Assembly: GCA_038501625.1 (NCBI GenBank)
Contig: JAZAYU010000062.1
Coordinates: 1,054,001 to 1,118,000 of the forward strand
DNA length: 64,000 nucleotides
Direction of reading: 5' to 3'
From: Corbicula japonica
Lineage: Eukaryota > Mollusca > Bivalvia > Venerida > Cyrenidae
A program made the position numbers and the translations under genes. Of this stretch, positions 41,301 to 56,300 are shown piece by piece (position 1 is the first letter of the stretch; each line of letters opens with the position of its first letter). Below the pieces are notes generated by a model. It did no database searches. It was not told the DNA's origin and was given only the letters and a program-made list of their open reading frames with translations.

Positions 41301-44300
41301 TTGGGTTGGTGGCGCAGTAGCAGCCTATTAGACACCACTTTGTCCATCTATTCATTTGTCAGTCAGTACATTGCCATTAACACTTACGAGATTCACAGTC
41401 TTGTTAGGTTCTCTTAAACACCCCTTTAGATGAAAATCTGACTTGCTCATATTGTAAGAAAGGTGAGTCTATTACATCAATTAGGCATGGTAAGGGTTAT
41501 AAACTTGTAACCAGTCAACCTAAAGATATAGTTTATTTGTAGGTAAGGATGTGATATTTGGTAGTCTCCAGGAAGTGATTGCAATGGTGCAGCAGATGAA
41601 AGCCTCTATGCCACCAGGTAAATCTGTGCTACAGGAATACTTGAAGAAACTCACAGTGGGCATTCCCAGGAAACTCTTCAGGTAAAAACAAAATGTTTAC
41701 TTCATTTTAATTAAATGCCTTATGAGCAGGGCCTGAGATCATTAAACTGAGATTGGAGACCAGTCACAGATCTCCTGCAGACAAGTACCATTTCAGGAAA
41801 TCAGATGATTGAGATTTGAGACTGGCCTCCAGGTTTAGTTATATGATCATCAGTCAGCACAGGAATCTTGTTCATTAATTGCTCTGAGATTAAAACTTTT
41901 TTGATAGATAAATTAAAAAAAATAACAAAGGCTTGTTAAGTGTTTTAGATACTGGTAAATTCGCTCCTGATAATCAGCAATGGAAATATTACCTGACCAG
42001 TTCAAATTTTTCTGGGATTCAACATTTCAGTTTTGTGATTCTGTATGGAACCAGGCAATAACAGAAAACATATTCTCAGCAAAAATAATAAAATGAACTT
42101 TGCACTTCAGATATGTGAGATCACCCTTTATCCCTGATACAGCTGTTATCCATAAGCAATCAGTTTAGATCCAGATAAGCCAGCACAGCCATGCCATCTG
42201 ATCAGGATCTACACTTCTTGCTTTATGAGTCATTTAGTTATTTCTGACTCAGAAGCAAACATTGTAAATCATAGGCATATGGCAGATACGTGCCCTCTTA
42301 GCTGGATCTACACTGTTTGCACAAAAACCCATATACATGTATATGGTGTAAAGGGTTAATGCTTATACTTTGTACAGGTCTACAGAATTTGCTGGACTTG
42401 TCAGAAACCTTCCAACTTGTGCGGGTCTACCCCTTAATATGACAGTATATTGGTATGGTACAAACATCATTGACCAGACAGAGCAGTCTGACTTGCTCAT
42501 GTTCATGGCAGAGAAAAGCAGCAGCTGGTCCGCCAGTCTCAGACAGGGCATCTAGTAAGTTCCTTCGCTTAACCCTTTCCTGGATATATACGCATTTTTA
42601 CGCATGTGCGACCACTGTAGATCCAGATCAGCCGGCGCATCCGTGCCGTCTGATCAGGATCTGCACTGGTTGCATTTTGGTCAGAAATAACCTAATGAAT
42701 CAAAAAGCGAACAGTTTAGATCCTGATCAGACGGCACGGATGTGCCGGCTGATCTGGATCTAAACTGTTCGCCCTAGCAATAAAGATGTATCTGTACAGG
42801 AAAGGGTTAACTCTTCAGTCTAAGGATACAGCTTTTTCATGTATGAACTGTTTACAACTAAATCAGCCCTCTCAGCTGTGCAGTCAGGTTTGGATCGACA
42901 CTATTCACTTTTAGAGGTTTGTGATTAGCAAAGAAGCAAATGTTGTAGACTGATCGGACTTGGTGAATGCTCAGTTAGCAGCAATGATTTAGACTGGAAC
43001 ATTTATATATTTATCCTGATGTAGCAAGATATAAGGGTTGACACCCTGTTAAAGGTTAAATCCAGGAAGAAAGTCTTTTTAAAAAAGTCCATACCTCATT
43101 AGAAACCAGGATTTAAATACCAAGTTTTCATCAATTTGTTTTTTTTACCCTTTTTAAGCGAATCTTCACCCTTTATGGGATATGGGTGTTATCCAAGGGC
43201 GAACAGTGTAACTCCAGATTTTCCAGCACATTCGTGAGGTATAATCAGGATCTACATTGTTTTCTCTTTGATTCGTTAATTTATTTCTGATGAATCACCA
43301 ACAGTGTAGACCCTAATCAGACAGCATAGATGTGCTGGCTAATCTGGATCTTCACTGTTGGTGCATGTTATAAAACCCATATCAGTTGAACCTGCCTTAG
43401 CTGCCACCTGCATTCAGCAACCACCTTTCTCAAACAGCCAGTTTGAATATGTCCAAAACTGACATTTTGTTCTAATTATTACCTGTTTTAAACAGCCACC
43501 TGTGTCATGCAGCCATTGTTCGTCACTCCCTTGGGTGGCTGCTTAATACAAGTTTGACTGTATTTGTGGTATTGTGTTACTCCTGATGTATGGATATTAA
43601 GCAATTGAATAATTTAGAACAAAATAATTAAAGATATTGTTAAATATATATAGATAGTTTTTCTTTACATATTACTGGATCATTGTCTGGGTAGATCCAG
43701 AGTGAATAAGCTATAAGTGACAAAAACTTTTGACAGTTAAATAAAGGTTTGTAATACTAATACAGTATGTTTACATGTAAATGTTCAGGGGTTAAGACTG
43801 ACAGCCATTAGTTCTAAATTCATGGCTCTTACCTTTCTATACTGCCAAAAGTTCAATTAAAAAGCAAGTGGTTCGGTCTCTTTTTCAAGGTTTGATTTCT
43901 TAAAACCTTTTTCTTTAAGTTTTTCAAATGAGTTTCATGGAGAGCTGACAATCCCAATAGGAGATGTGCACACATCTGGCATGAAAGCTGTTTTCCCATT
44001 TGGGTCAGAACGTGGTGTCACACTTAAACTTACATATGGATACGATGACCCAATGGTTCAGGTTGAGAACCCTAGTAAAAGGAAACTGATGTTTGCCATG
44101 TCACCGATTCTGGATAAGCAAGAGTCTGAAAATGTGCTCTATGCCAGGTAAGACATGTATTGTGTTTTATATTGCTAAAACAATCAATAAAAACTGATAA
44201 AACAGACTTTGAAAATAGCAGACGCATTTTGATGGAGTCTGTGAAAACCAGTTCGGTAGGTTAAAACCAGCAAATGACTGCTCCAAAGGTAAAAACCAGT

Positions 44301-47300
44301 TCAAGCACATTCTGCTCTATAGGTTATAACTAGCTCCAGCACATGACTGCTACAAAGGTGAAAACTGGTTCTAGCCTATGCTGCTCCATAGATTAAAACC
44401 AGCTCCAGTGCATGACGGCTCCGAAGATAAAAACCAGTTCTAGCACATGACTGCTTCATAGATGGAAATCAGTTCCTGCATATTACTGCTGCTGAAGTTG
44501 AAATCGATACTGGCATATAACTTCACCATAGGTTTAGATTGGTACCTTTATAAAACAGCTCCATAGGTTAACATGGTTACCCACATATAACAGCTTAATA
44601 GGTTGAAAAAGGAACAAGCACCATATCTGGAAATGCTGAACTCGCAATAGAACTCTCAGAAGTATTCGAACTTTCTGCAAGATCAGAGAATAATGTAAAT
44701 TAATTCATCTCACAATTTCTTTTTAATTCTAGAGGAAGGATGTTGCTGCTCTACCATACAGGCTTAGACCTTCTGCCCAGTGACCCCACTGTTCAAACCA
44801 CTTACCAGAGCTGTGCCTCACCCCAGTTTGCTATGATGTTTGGCAGGCAGTTTTGCATCAATATGGTGTATGCAAATGTCACCAATTCCAGGACACATGC
44901 ATATTTTCCTCTTTCTGGGCCATTTGATTTGCAAGTTACAATGGAGAGAGTAGATGGGTATGGTCATGTTTAATTTTTGAAAGCTAAGTGTATATCAATT
45001 TTAATTTTGTTCTTATAAAAGTGGAATAAAAGAATTTGAGATACTTATTTAGTTTTTGTGTCGCCTGTGATAGCAGGTAGACAGATAGGGGTCCTAAAGT
45101 CCGGCATCATCATTTTTGGAAACTTGCAATAGTCACCCACCTTGAACATCAAACTTAATGTTGCTTATTACTTTAAATGAACGTGTCTTATTAATTTCAT
45201 ACTTGAAACATATCATCAGCATTAACAAAGCCATTGGTGACAACAAGAATGATATGCCCCCTACAACTTTAAAATGAAATTTACTGTTGCCTTTAATTTA
45301 ATTTGCTTAATATTTAAAATATATCATCTGCATGAAGAAAGCCATAGATGACAACAACAATGAAATGCCCCCTTCAAATAGAATTTTATGTGACACATGT
45401 TCTCCGAGGAATACCAAATTCTAGTAAATATAAAAAGTTAAAACACAAGAAATGTATTTTTTTCAGTCAGGTTGTTCTGCATAGATTGCACAGAGGGCAG
45501 TCTCTAGTGTCAACAGTACTTGAGGTCCTGTTAAGTTTTTTTAGAAAACCATCATGAAAATGTTCAAATCAGAAACAAAAAATAATAGAAACCTTTTTAA
45601 AGATGACCATAGCTAAAATAATTGGATATGTAATACTAGTACTATGTAAAATGTGAATTGTTTCCAGGGTAACTGCATATGAGTGGGGATTGGAGTATGA
45701 AGTTCAAAAGCAACCAGGTGCAGGTTACACTCGCCATGTTTATATGACACACTGTGGTAGAGGTATGCAGCATTATGGATAAGATCACAATTTACTGACA
45801 CTTACATGATACATTGCTGATTCTTTCACCTCTGGTCACTGTAAGCTAATTTCGATTCTGATAAGACAGCAAGTGTGATCGATTGATGCAAGTACATGTA
45901 TACAAATTTAAGTTTTCTACATGTTATAATGATTTTTTTTCAATGCAAAATTTCATTGATGTTTTCCAGTCATCGATGGTGGGTTTTGGTGGATCTTTAA
46001 CATTTTAAGATTTTTTTTAAATTCATGAACACTTTTCACCTTTCAGAGCTTAAGCAATTATCTATTTTGTTTTTTTTATGTATAGGGTCAAAACTCACAA
46101 GATACATGTACTGTAACATAGTATACAATGGAGATGACCATTCTTTGAGGCTGGATGCTGGTTATCCAGAATTAGACATGAAATTGGAGACCTTGGTCAC
46201 CAATATTTGGAAAGATGGTCTACAAGACTTCCAAGTGTCAGACTGGTTTAAAAGACATGACATCCCAGTTCTAGGAGCCATATTTAGGGTATGTTGATTG
46301 TGTAACAATTTACCTGCCAAATTGGTGTGGTGTTATGCCCCTTTTGTACTCTGATTTTGTCAAGAAAACTTAACATTTGGCTGTAACTTTGTCTTTTCTT
46401 CAATGCATTTCAGATTTCAAAACTGACTCATGTCCTTTGCCATCTTAGATGTGATATATTTTTTCAAATAAGTCAAATCTGGCTGTTCAGATCACAGCAT
46501 GGTTTAATAGGGTAGCTTCAGCACAATGTGATATACAAATCATATCAGCACCCATGGCCTAGTCACTTCCATGACAGAGGGATCAAATGAGTGTGCAGCT
46601 ACCCCTAAGTGCAACTATCACACTGACACATTCTGTCTGCTGAATCAAATGACAGTATTTAACCTCTTCCCCATAGGTACAATATTCACTTTTACATTCA
46701 TTAGATCTATTCTGACCAAGATGTGACCAGTGCAGATCCAGATCAGAAGGCAATAATGTGCTGGCTGATCTGGACCAACACTGGAAGCATATATGCATTA
46801 GAAGGAGTATTTATGAAGGGTTAATATAGCAGTTTATACTGAGTTCTATCAGTGAAATATATTCCATATCACTCACAATGTGACTGATATAGATTCTATA
46901 TCAGTCACTGTGCCGAACTACTTTTTCAGACAATATTCTGTACGAATTCGGCCATTTTGTTTAAATTGTTTTCACTTTTATAATGTGTAGAGAATACTGA
47001 AATATCAAAGAAATATGAGGGGTGTCTTTAAGAATTTGAAACAAAAATAATTTTGCAAAACCATTGGGAACAGTCGACAAACCTGTCATTATTATTATAA
47101 ACAGCGGGTTTACGGGTCGTAGGCTTCCAACATGTCCAATGTGCAACATCCAGTTTCTACTTTTTCCAGCTGACTAGAATACTTGAAAAAAAGCTAGTCT
47201 CTGTATTTCCTTGTCCAAAAGAATAGTCTTTATTTAATTTTTTCCTTCCTTCAAGACTTCAGTCAGTTGATATTTAACACCAGCAACAAAGCCATTTTCA

Positions 47301-50300
47301 GTTTTTATTTCGAAACCAAAATGGCCTAGACGCAGGCATAGAATCGGGATTTCTTATCTTCAAGCATATAAATCCATCAGCACAGAAAAAACACATTTTA
47401 GTCTAATCCAATCCAAAAAATATGTCCGAAATTGATTACACACTTGTCATGCCGGAAGGAATATCGTTTCTCGAAAATGACGTCAGTTTTCATTAGCCTT
47501 GGCTAGAGCGGCTCCTGTTTCAACCGGATTATAATACTAGACTCTCTCGTAGTACAAATGGGACTCTCTCGTAGTCAAATTATCTGTGAATCGTTTTTAT
47601 TTGTCATTGATCACAAGTTGAATAAATCGTTAAAATTCAACACACTTGTTTTCCGATTTCTCATCCAATATGGCGGATTGTGTATTGCCTGACACAACTG
47701 TCAATGTATTCATACGCGACATATTGGTAAGTCAAAAAATAGTACTGTTATTTTTATTGAAGTTAGCATAAAATAAATAGAAAATTTGTCTCGAAGTGAT
47801 ACAATTTTTATATTTTCACTCGCGCTACGCGCTCGTGAAAATATTTAATTGTATCACTTCTCGATGTGATATATTCCATATCCACTCAAAACAAACAAAT
47901 ATCCTCTATTTGCTCAATTGAATATAGGTGTGAAATACCATAAACTTCACTGTGTAGCACTGCAAATCATTTATGAAACATTTTTCAGGTCCAGCGTAAG
48001 ACAGCTGGTGAAAGGGAGGACTACCTATTTCACTGGAACATCACCATGCCTGACATAGGATGGGAAGTGTATGTGGCAGACCACACAGTTGGATCTTACC
48101 CAGAGTACGAGGAAATACAAAGAGAGGTTTCAGTCTCTTACTTTTGGTTAGTTTTTTTATTGCATCTTATGGTTTTTTTTTCTATTTAAGATGTTACTTT
48201 CTCTCATTATCTAGAAATTGTTTTTGCATTCTGTCCAACAACTAAATGTCATGGGAAAACTTGCTTTTGAAATATTTTTGACATTTTCAGTTTCTGTTGG
48301 TTTTTTTTAAGAAAAAACACAGGATTATATTTAATTTTCTTCAAATCAATATAAAATTCTCTTAAACATTTTGCCACCTAATAAAATATATTTGTCACCA
48401 CTAGATGTATAATGAGCAATGTTTTCTACTTAATTTAAAAACCTTACTTCAGGGAATAACCTTGACAACTGGAAGTCACATTTTCACTTGACAGGGTTTA
48501 TCTTGTGTATGTTTGCAGTACCAAGGAAAGACCCCTGTTATATATGTTCCACTTGTTACCAACTTGGGCTGCTGTCAATGGAGATATGACCAAACTTCAC
48601 ATCTTGAGAAAAAGGCAGTTCTCAGGACATGGATCTTCCTCAGTTGCTGGCTTTATTGAACTTTATAGTGGGTATTTTGCGTTTAACCCTTTTACTGTAT
48701 ACCTGTATTACACATGTGCAAACAGTGTAGATCCATACCAGCCACTACATCCATACCATCAGATCTGGATCTACACTGGTCACATTTTGATAAGATGTCT
48801 CCATATGAACAAAAAAGTCAACAGTTTAGAGCCTGATCAGATAGCATAGATGTACAGGCTGATCTGGATCTTCACTGTTCGTCCTGTGATAAAAGCATTC
48901 TATGGTGTACAGGGTTAAATTAGGTCTTAAGATTTTATCTGGTTATGTTACTACAGTAACTGACATTTTTCATTTATAATAGATCGGATAGTTGATGATT
49001 GATATCTAAATCATTCTGGTTTTTGATCTTATTTGAATATCAGAGCATAGAAGCCAAGGTGTTATATTTTTTGCTGTGCTACCATGCTCGAAAGAAACAC
49101 TCGGGTTAATAAACAAAAAAATGCAGAACTACATAATCTGTGTTTATTTCACGGAATTTATAACATGCTGTTTATCATTATTTTTTATAAAGTTTTAAGT
49201 GTACTCAATAGTTGGATATGAAACTGGAAATATCAGAGTAAGGACTTACATGATGATTGTTTAATATCTTGGAACCTACAAATAATGCACATTCTATTTT
49301 AAGTTGTGATAATGCTAGTAACATGTATTATAAACCTATAGCATGTACTCCACAGATGTGGCTTTTATCTTGCAAGGGATAAGTTAAGATCCAGATCAGC
49401 TGGCACATCTGTACTGTCTGATCAGGATCTAGTATCTAATTTGTTCTAGACTCATTAGGTTGTTTCTGTCCAAGAAGAGAACATTGTAGAACCTGATCAG
49501 TTGGCAAGTATGTGCTAGATATATCTATGCTGTTTGCTTAATCAATAAAACTCATATATATATATGGAGTAAAGGTTTAAAACTAAGCAAGAAGTTCTAC
49601 CATGGGCTTGTATTCACAAAACAAGTTTACCTACAATCTGCTAAATTAATGTAAAGGACTCAACTTTCTTTTGTTTGGTAATAGCAAGTCTGGTTATTGT
49701 TAATAGGGGTATTTGAGAAAACTGTATAACTGAATAGCAAACATTGTAGATCCTGATCAGCCTTTGTGCATGCTGAATTGGGTCTGTACTGGTGGCAGAT
49801 GTGATAAATGTTGTGCTTAAAGGGTCAACATGGAATAATCACATGAAAGAGCTGTAACACTTGTTTGATCCAGCTGTTACCCTAAATGAAACCATCCTTC
49901 AAAATTTATTAGCTGTATTATTAATGCAACTTCATTAATATATACAAAGATGTTTACCCTTTGCTCTATATTATATGGGTTTTATTTATGCACAACCAGT
50001 TTAGATCCAGATCTTCCATGTCATATAATTTGGATCTAAATAGGTTGCTTCTTGGTCAGAAATAACATAATGAATCTAAAAGCAAACAGTGTAGATCCTG
50101 ATCAGATGCCAGATCATCAGAAGGGTAACAGCCAGGTTCCATGGAGTGTTATCACTTAAGTCCATAAATACACATTTTATCACACATGTGAGCAGTGTAG
50201 ATCCAAATCAGCTGGAACATCTATCTGTCTGATCAGGATCAGCACTGCTATCTAGTATGAATTAACCTTATAAATCAAAAAGTGAACAATGCAGATTGTG

Positions 50301-53300
50301 ATCAGATGGCACTGTTCGCCCATGCCTTAAAGGTATATTATATATATGGAGTAAAGTGTTAACAGAGCTGTTGGTATATTTAGATAAGAGGCTTACAGGA
50401 GATGTGACAACAAAAGGCAAAGAAGGAGAAACACAGATGCATGGAACATTGACCTATCATGTTGGAGGCATTGAGGTTAGTTATGTTAAGAAATATTATA
50501 TAGTTAGAAATAAATACAGTTAAGCTTTCTAAATATTGTGTCACGTTGATGCAGAATAAATTTTAAATAATGAACCTACTTATTGGAGATGTATTAATAC
50601 ACTGATGAGCACTGAGTACTCCTCATATGGTAAAAAAAAAATATATTGATTATATTGAAGTTAGATAATTTTATTATTATAATTTTGAATATCACTTAAT
50701 GTTATTAACATTGTTTATAAAAAATGAAAACTTTCACTTATTTTCAGTTCTCTTCCCCTACCCTAACAAGTTGTTCCAACTTGTTTTCATCCGTTTCCTC
50801 TATATATATGCATTGTTATGCCTGTGCAACCAGTGTAGATCCAGATTAGCTGGCAAATCTATGCCTTCTGATCATGATTTGCACTGATTGCCTTTTTGTC
50901 AGAAATAACCTAATAAAAGTGCAAACATCAGATCCTGATCACTCAGCACATACATGCAGGCTGATCTGGATCTACACTGTTGGCCTTTGCCATAGACCTC
51001 TAGGTATATGGAGGAAAGTGTTTTTGATTTCAGAGAACTGCAACCATGGACTTTATGTTGGAAACCCCCAAGTCTCTTGGTGCCCCTAGATTTACTTTAA
51101 ATCTGGATTTAGACTCGGACCAATTCAATATAGCAGCCTCAGGATCAGCATCCATCAGTAATAAACAAGATGTCACTGTAACAGGAGACTTCCAGTATAC
51201 AAACAAACAGGTATGTTGACCTGATTCGGCAGTTGAGGTAGACTTCAAGAAAAAAGCAAAATAAGAAAAGTTAATCTAAGAACAATGTCAGTTTAAGATA
51301 GGTTTTATGAAAAGGTGAAATCAAAGGATCTGTAAGGGTATCTTTTATTGAGCCTTGTCAATTTTACCATACTATAGACATGATCCCTAATGTCTTTATT
51401 GGAGTATACAAAATCAGCTTTAATAAAAAGATCATTTAGTTTAAATAATTCTTTAAAGTTTCATTTTTATATTTATTAAAGTGTTTGAAGATTGTTATTT
51501 TCTTTCATTTTTTACTTATGCTGCAGACCAAACAAGGCTGTGTGCTGGTATGTTGCTTTGCAGCTTATTGGTCTGTGGATAGGGCATTTTTGTGCCGCCC
51601 ATTCCAAGAAAAAGTGACACCATAGTGAATGCTTTATGAGTCCTTCACAAAAACTTAACATTGACCATAACTTTGTCACTTCTTAATATTGCTTCATCAA
51701 TCTTTCAAATAATATTCATTCTGACAATATGGTCATACGAGTAATGATGCCAAATTCTTCACTCATTTGTCATGGTCACATTTGATGGAGTTATGCCTAT
51801 TTTGTTCTTGGATTTTGAAAACTTAATATTGGCTATAACTTGCCATTTCTTAATTATACTTTATCAGACTTTCAAATTCTTTAGGTCAAGGTAACCTATG
51901 ACTAAGTTATGCCCCTTTTTGTATCTGGATTCTTTATTCTGACAAAGTACCAAAAGGCAACACAAGTTTTCAACTGAACAACCACCTAGTTTGTATTTGA
52001 GCTCCAACTGGAGCAGTTTTTGTAGAGTGGTTGTTAAACTTGGTCAGTTTTTGTCTCACTAATGTGATTTAATTGTAAAGACCAGCTAGAAGAGTTGACT
52101 TTCCAGGGTGGAATGCAGGATTTCATGATTGAGAGTTAGTTTAGGGCAGTCTTATGATAGTTACTTGATAATTTCCAGCTAAAATTCACATGAACATTAA
52201 ATATTTCTGCCCAAAAAATGGGGATTCAGTAATCCTACTGAACTCCAGATCTGTTCCTGCTATTTCCACTTATTGCTAGTTAGTCAAATCTGACAAAATA
52301 ACTATGAGGTATGTTCAGTGAAGGGAGATAACATTGCACAATTCAAAATATTATAGGGTTTATGGAGCAAAACAAATTCTATTTCAGGATGAAAATGTGT
52401 TAAGCCGCAAGAAAAGATCATTGAAAAGTATTTTCAACAAGTTTAAAGAACTAGAGAAAAATACAGCAGAAACATTGCCAGAACTTGAGGTACATTCATG
52501 TTTTACATTAAGCTAGAACTTAGCTTTTTGAATTGAAGAGCACTTCACTTGTTTTCTGTTAAATTTTGTATTTTTTTAGATATATAAATGGTAGAGAATT
52601 ATTTATCTGCTTGAAAGATATCCTAAAGATATCCCAAAAATTCATTCAGGCCAATTTCAATAGCTGGAATACCCAAGGGACCGAATTTTCTCTAGTTACA
52701 ATGTGAATCAGATTTTCCATATGACCTTTTGAGTTCTTAAGAAAAGAACGTGAAATGCTTATGGCACTATAGGGTAGACAACCCAGAATGATTATTTAAC
52801 ACTTATTACATTAAACACATTTATTCCATGAAAAGGTAATTGAGCCAGACAATGCACTGACCAAAGATGTGGTTGAACATCCAGTTCCTTCTCAGCAAGG
52901 TCCCATGAATACCCAACTCATGGAACACTTTAAAGATCTTGATATTCCAAGACTTAGCATCTGGGATCTGAAACAGTGGAAGGTATGTTTCAATGATGGC
53001 TTATATCCCAATATTTACACTTCAACTTCGTTCCCTATGATGAAGTCTTATTCATTCAACGAATCATAATTTCTGGTGGTAAACAGTGTGACGTATTACT
53101 TTAAAGGCGTGGCTACAGTAGAGCCGTTCAAATTTATTGGACGTTGCACGATGTTTTGACGTGTGACGTTGCCGAGCACGCACGTTTTGCCACGAGTTGC
53201 TGCGAAAAAGCGTGCCGTCATTCACTTTGTTGTCAACGTGGCTGTTTCAACAGCCATTCAAAAATGCCGTAATATCACGAATTCTTCTCTTAATTGCTGT

Positions 53301-56300
53301 ATTTATGAGAGTATTTATGTATGTAAATATAAGGATTGAATCGATATTTGATGATTTCCATTTGGGTATGAAAAACAGTTGGATTGTTTAAAGTACCGTG
53401 AAGCCCTTTGGGCTTCAAGCAAATTGCAATCATTCCTGGAAATGCGAAGAGAATAGTTTTCTTGATATCTAATGAAAACTTCATAAGGTCCTTGTTATAC
53501 ATTGGGGCTACTCTCATAATTTGATATGAACATTTGTCTTTTAGGCTGAGATGGATTTTAATGGACAGGTTAAATACCTGTTTGCACCTGGTGTGAAGCC
53601 AGGGACCGGGCATCCCGAGGGTATGCAACTAGACGGTGTCGTGACATTCAAACATCCTTGGAATGAAGGATATATGAATTATAGGGAAGAATTAACAATG
53701 GGCAGAAACATCAAAAACAACTATCAAAATTTCAAGTAAGTATATTTTTTCACATGTTTAATAAACATGAAGACAAATAGATTTAGAAATTCATCCCAAA
53801 TAGTTGACAACTGCTAGGGTTATGTCATGCATACATTTGTCTCTATTTTTAAAGTTAAGTTCATTTTATAGTTAAACTACAATGCACAAGATCATAAAAG
53901 TGAGCTTTGAGACTGATTTCCAGTTGTAGTTTTATGATCTTGGGCACAGAAGTCTACTTTTATGAAAAGCACATTGTGCAGTCACATCTGGAACTGCACT
54001 GATCAGTTTTATCAGTTTGTTTTTTCTGATTAGGAAGTAGATCCAGATGAAGACTCCACAGGTGTGTAGCCAGAACTGTGTCCAAGGTTATAAAGCTGAG
54101 CATGGAAACCAGTCTCAAATCTCAAGCATCTGATTGGCTGAAATGGCGACTGGTCGCCATTTCAGCCAATCAGATGCTTGAGATTTGAGACTGGTTTCCA
54201 TGCTCAGGTTTATAACCTCGACGCTTGAATCTACACTGGTTGCCCATATGATAAGAGGAAAGTTTAAACTATGCTTGTTTATAAGGCCATTGAAAAACAG
54301 TTGTATTATGTCATAGTGCAGATTATCCATCTGTCTTAAAACTGTTTTGGTTTCCAATGAATAACTAAAGATTGATTTGACCCTCAGTCACCAACATGGT
54401 AGGGGATTGGCCTTGGGGATTAGGTGACACTTTTGTTTTGGGTTCAGAGGTCATTGTCACATTCACCTTGATTTGGAAATTAGTTTGGCTACAGTAACTG
54501 AAGAGCAGTATGACTACAGTCACCAAACTTGGTTTACAGACTGCTATATTGATGTTGAAGTCAGAGGTCAAAGTCATAATGACCTTTAATTATGTCTCCC
54601 CCCCCCTCTGGGGGAGACATATTGTTTTTGCCCTGTCCGTCACTCCGTCTGTCACACTTCGTTTCCGCTCAATAACTCAAGTACCCTTTGACCCAGAACC
54701 TTCAAACTTCATAGGGTGATAGCCCTTATTGAGTAGAAGAACCCTATTGATTTTGGGGTCAGTAGGTCAAAGGTCAAGGTCACAGTGACCCAAAGAGTGA
54801 AAACAGTTTCCGCTCAATAACTCGAGTACCCTTTGACCCAGAGCCTCCAAACTTCATAGGGTGATAGCCCTTATTGAGTAGAAGAACCCTATTGATTTTG
54901 GGGTCAGTAGGTCAAAGGTCAAGGTCACAGTGACCCGAAGAGTGAAAACCGTTTCCACTCGATAATTTGAGTACCCTTTCACCCAGAGCCTTCAAACTTC
55001 ATAGGGTGATAGCCCTTATTGAGTAGAAGAAGCCTACTGATTTTGGGGTCAGTAGGTCAAAGGTCAAGGTCACAGGGGCCCGAAGAGTGAAAACTGTTTC
55101 CGCTCAATAATTCGAGTACCCTTTGACCCAGAGCCTTCAAACTTCATAGGATGACAGCCCTTATTGAGTAGAAGAACCCTATTGATTTTGATGTCAGTAG
55201 GTCAAAGGTCAAGGTCACAGGGGCCCGAAGAGTGAAAACCGTTTCTGCTCCATAACTTGAGTACCCTTTGACCCAGGGACTTCAAACTTCATAGGTTGAT
55301 AGCCATTATAGAGTAGAAGAACTCTATTGATTTCGGGGTCAGTAGGTCAAAGGTCAAGGTCACAGGGGCCGAAGAGTGAAAACCATTTCTGCTAAATAAC
55401 TGGAGTACCGTTTGACCCACAGCCTTTAAAATTCATAGGGTGATAGCGCTTTTTGATTAGAAGAACCCTATTCATTTTGGGGTCAGTAGGTCAAAGGTCA
55501 AGGTCACAGTGGCCTGAATAGTGAAAACCGTTTCCACTCAATAATAGGAGTTCTATTTTACCCAGACCATTCAAACTTCATTCGATGGATGTCCTTATTG
55601 AGTAGAGGACTCCTATTTTGGGGTCAGTAGGTCAAAAGTCAAGGTCACAGGGGCCGCGAAGATTAAAAACCGTATCCGGTCAATTACTGGAGTACCGCTT
55701 GACCCAGAGCATTCAAACTAAATAGGGTAATAGCCCTTATTGAGTAGAAGAACCCTATTGATTATGGGATCAGTAGGTCAAAGGTCAAGGTCACAGGGGT
55801 CTGGGCGCAGGGGGGGGGGGGGGGGGGGGGGGGAGGGGGGCCGCGCAGATGGGAGACATGCGTTTTTCACAAAAAACATCTAGTTCAAATTTGTATTTTA
55901 TTTGTTTACTGAGGGATTTGACCTACTGTCACTGAACTTTGTATAAAGATTCTTTATGTTCAGTAGATGTCTCTTATTGATAAGGAGGTCAGAATGTCAA
56001 GGTAACAGTAACTTTTAATTGAAATTTGTTTCTGATCAATAACTGAAAAATATCAGTAGATGACTCCTATTGACTTTTAAGTCTAGGTCAAAATAAAGGT
56101 CACAGTGACCTTTAATTGAAAATTGATTTCCAATAAATAACTTAAGAGTCAACATTTATTCACTAAACTTGGATAATAGATTGTTTTCGGAGAGTTGATG
56201 ACCCTCAATGATTTGGCAAGTAGTAGCCCGTTTTTTGGAAGGTGTAAAAAGGTCAAATATCACATCAAGTATAATTGAAAAGAAAGGTTTGCCACTGATA

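Noticed and set aside
42455..42763. Frame with D-P-D-Q-P-A-H-P-C-R-L-I, also at 32,180, 48,505, 50,874, 57,372 and 59,025
   Set aside because: It is the P1 MITE read in one frame. Frames like this recur in many P1 copies, and each breaks at the MITE ends.
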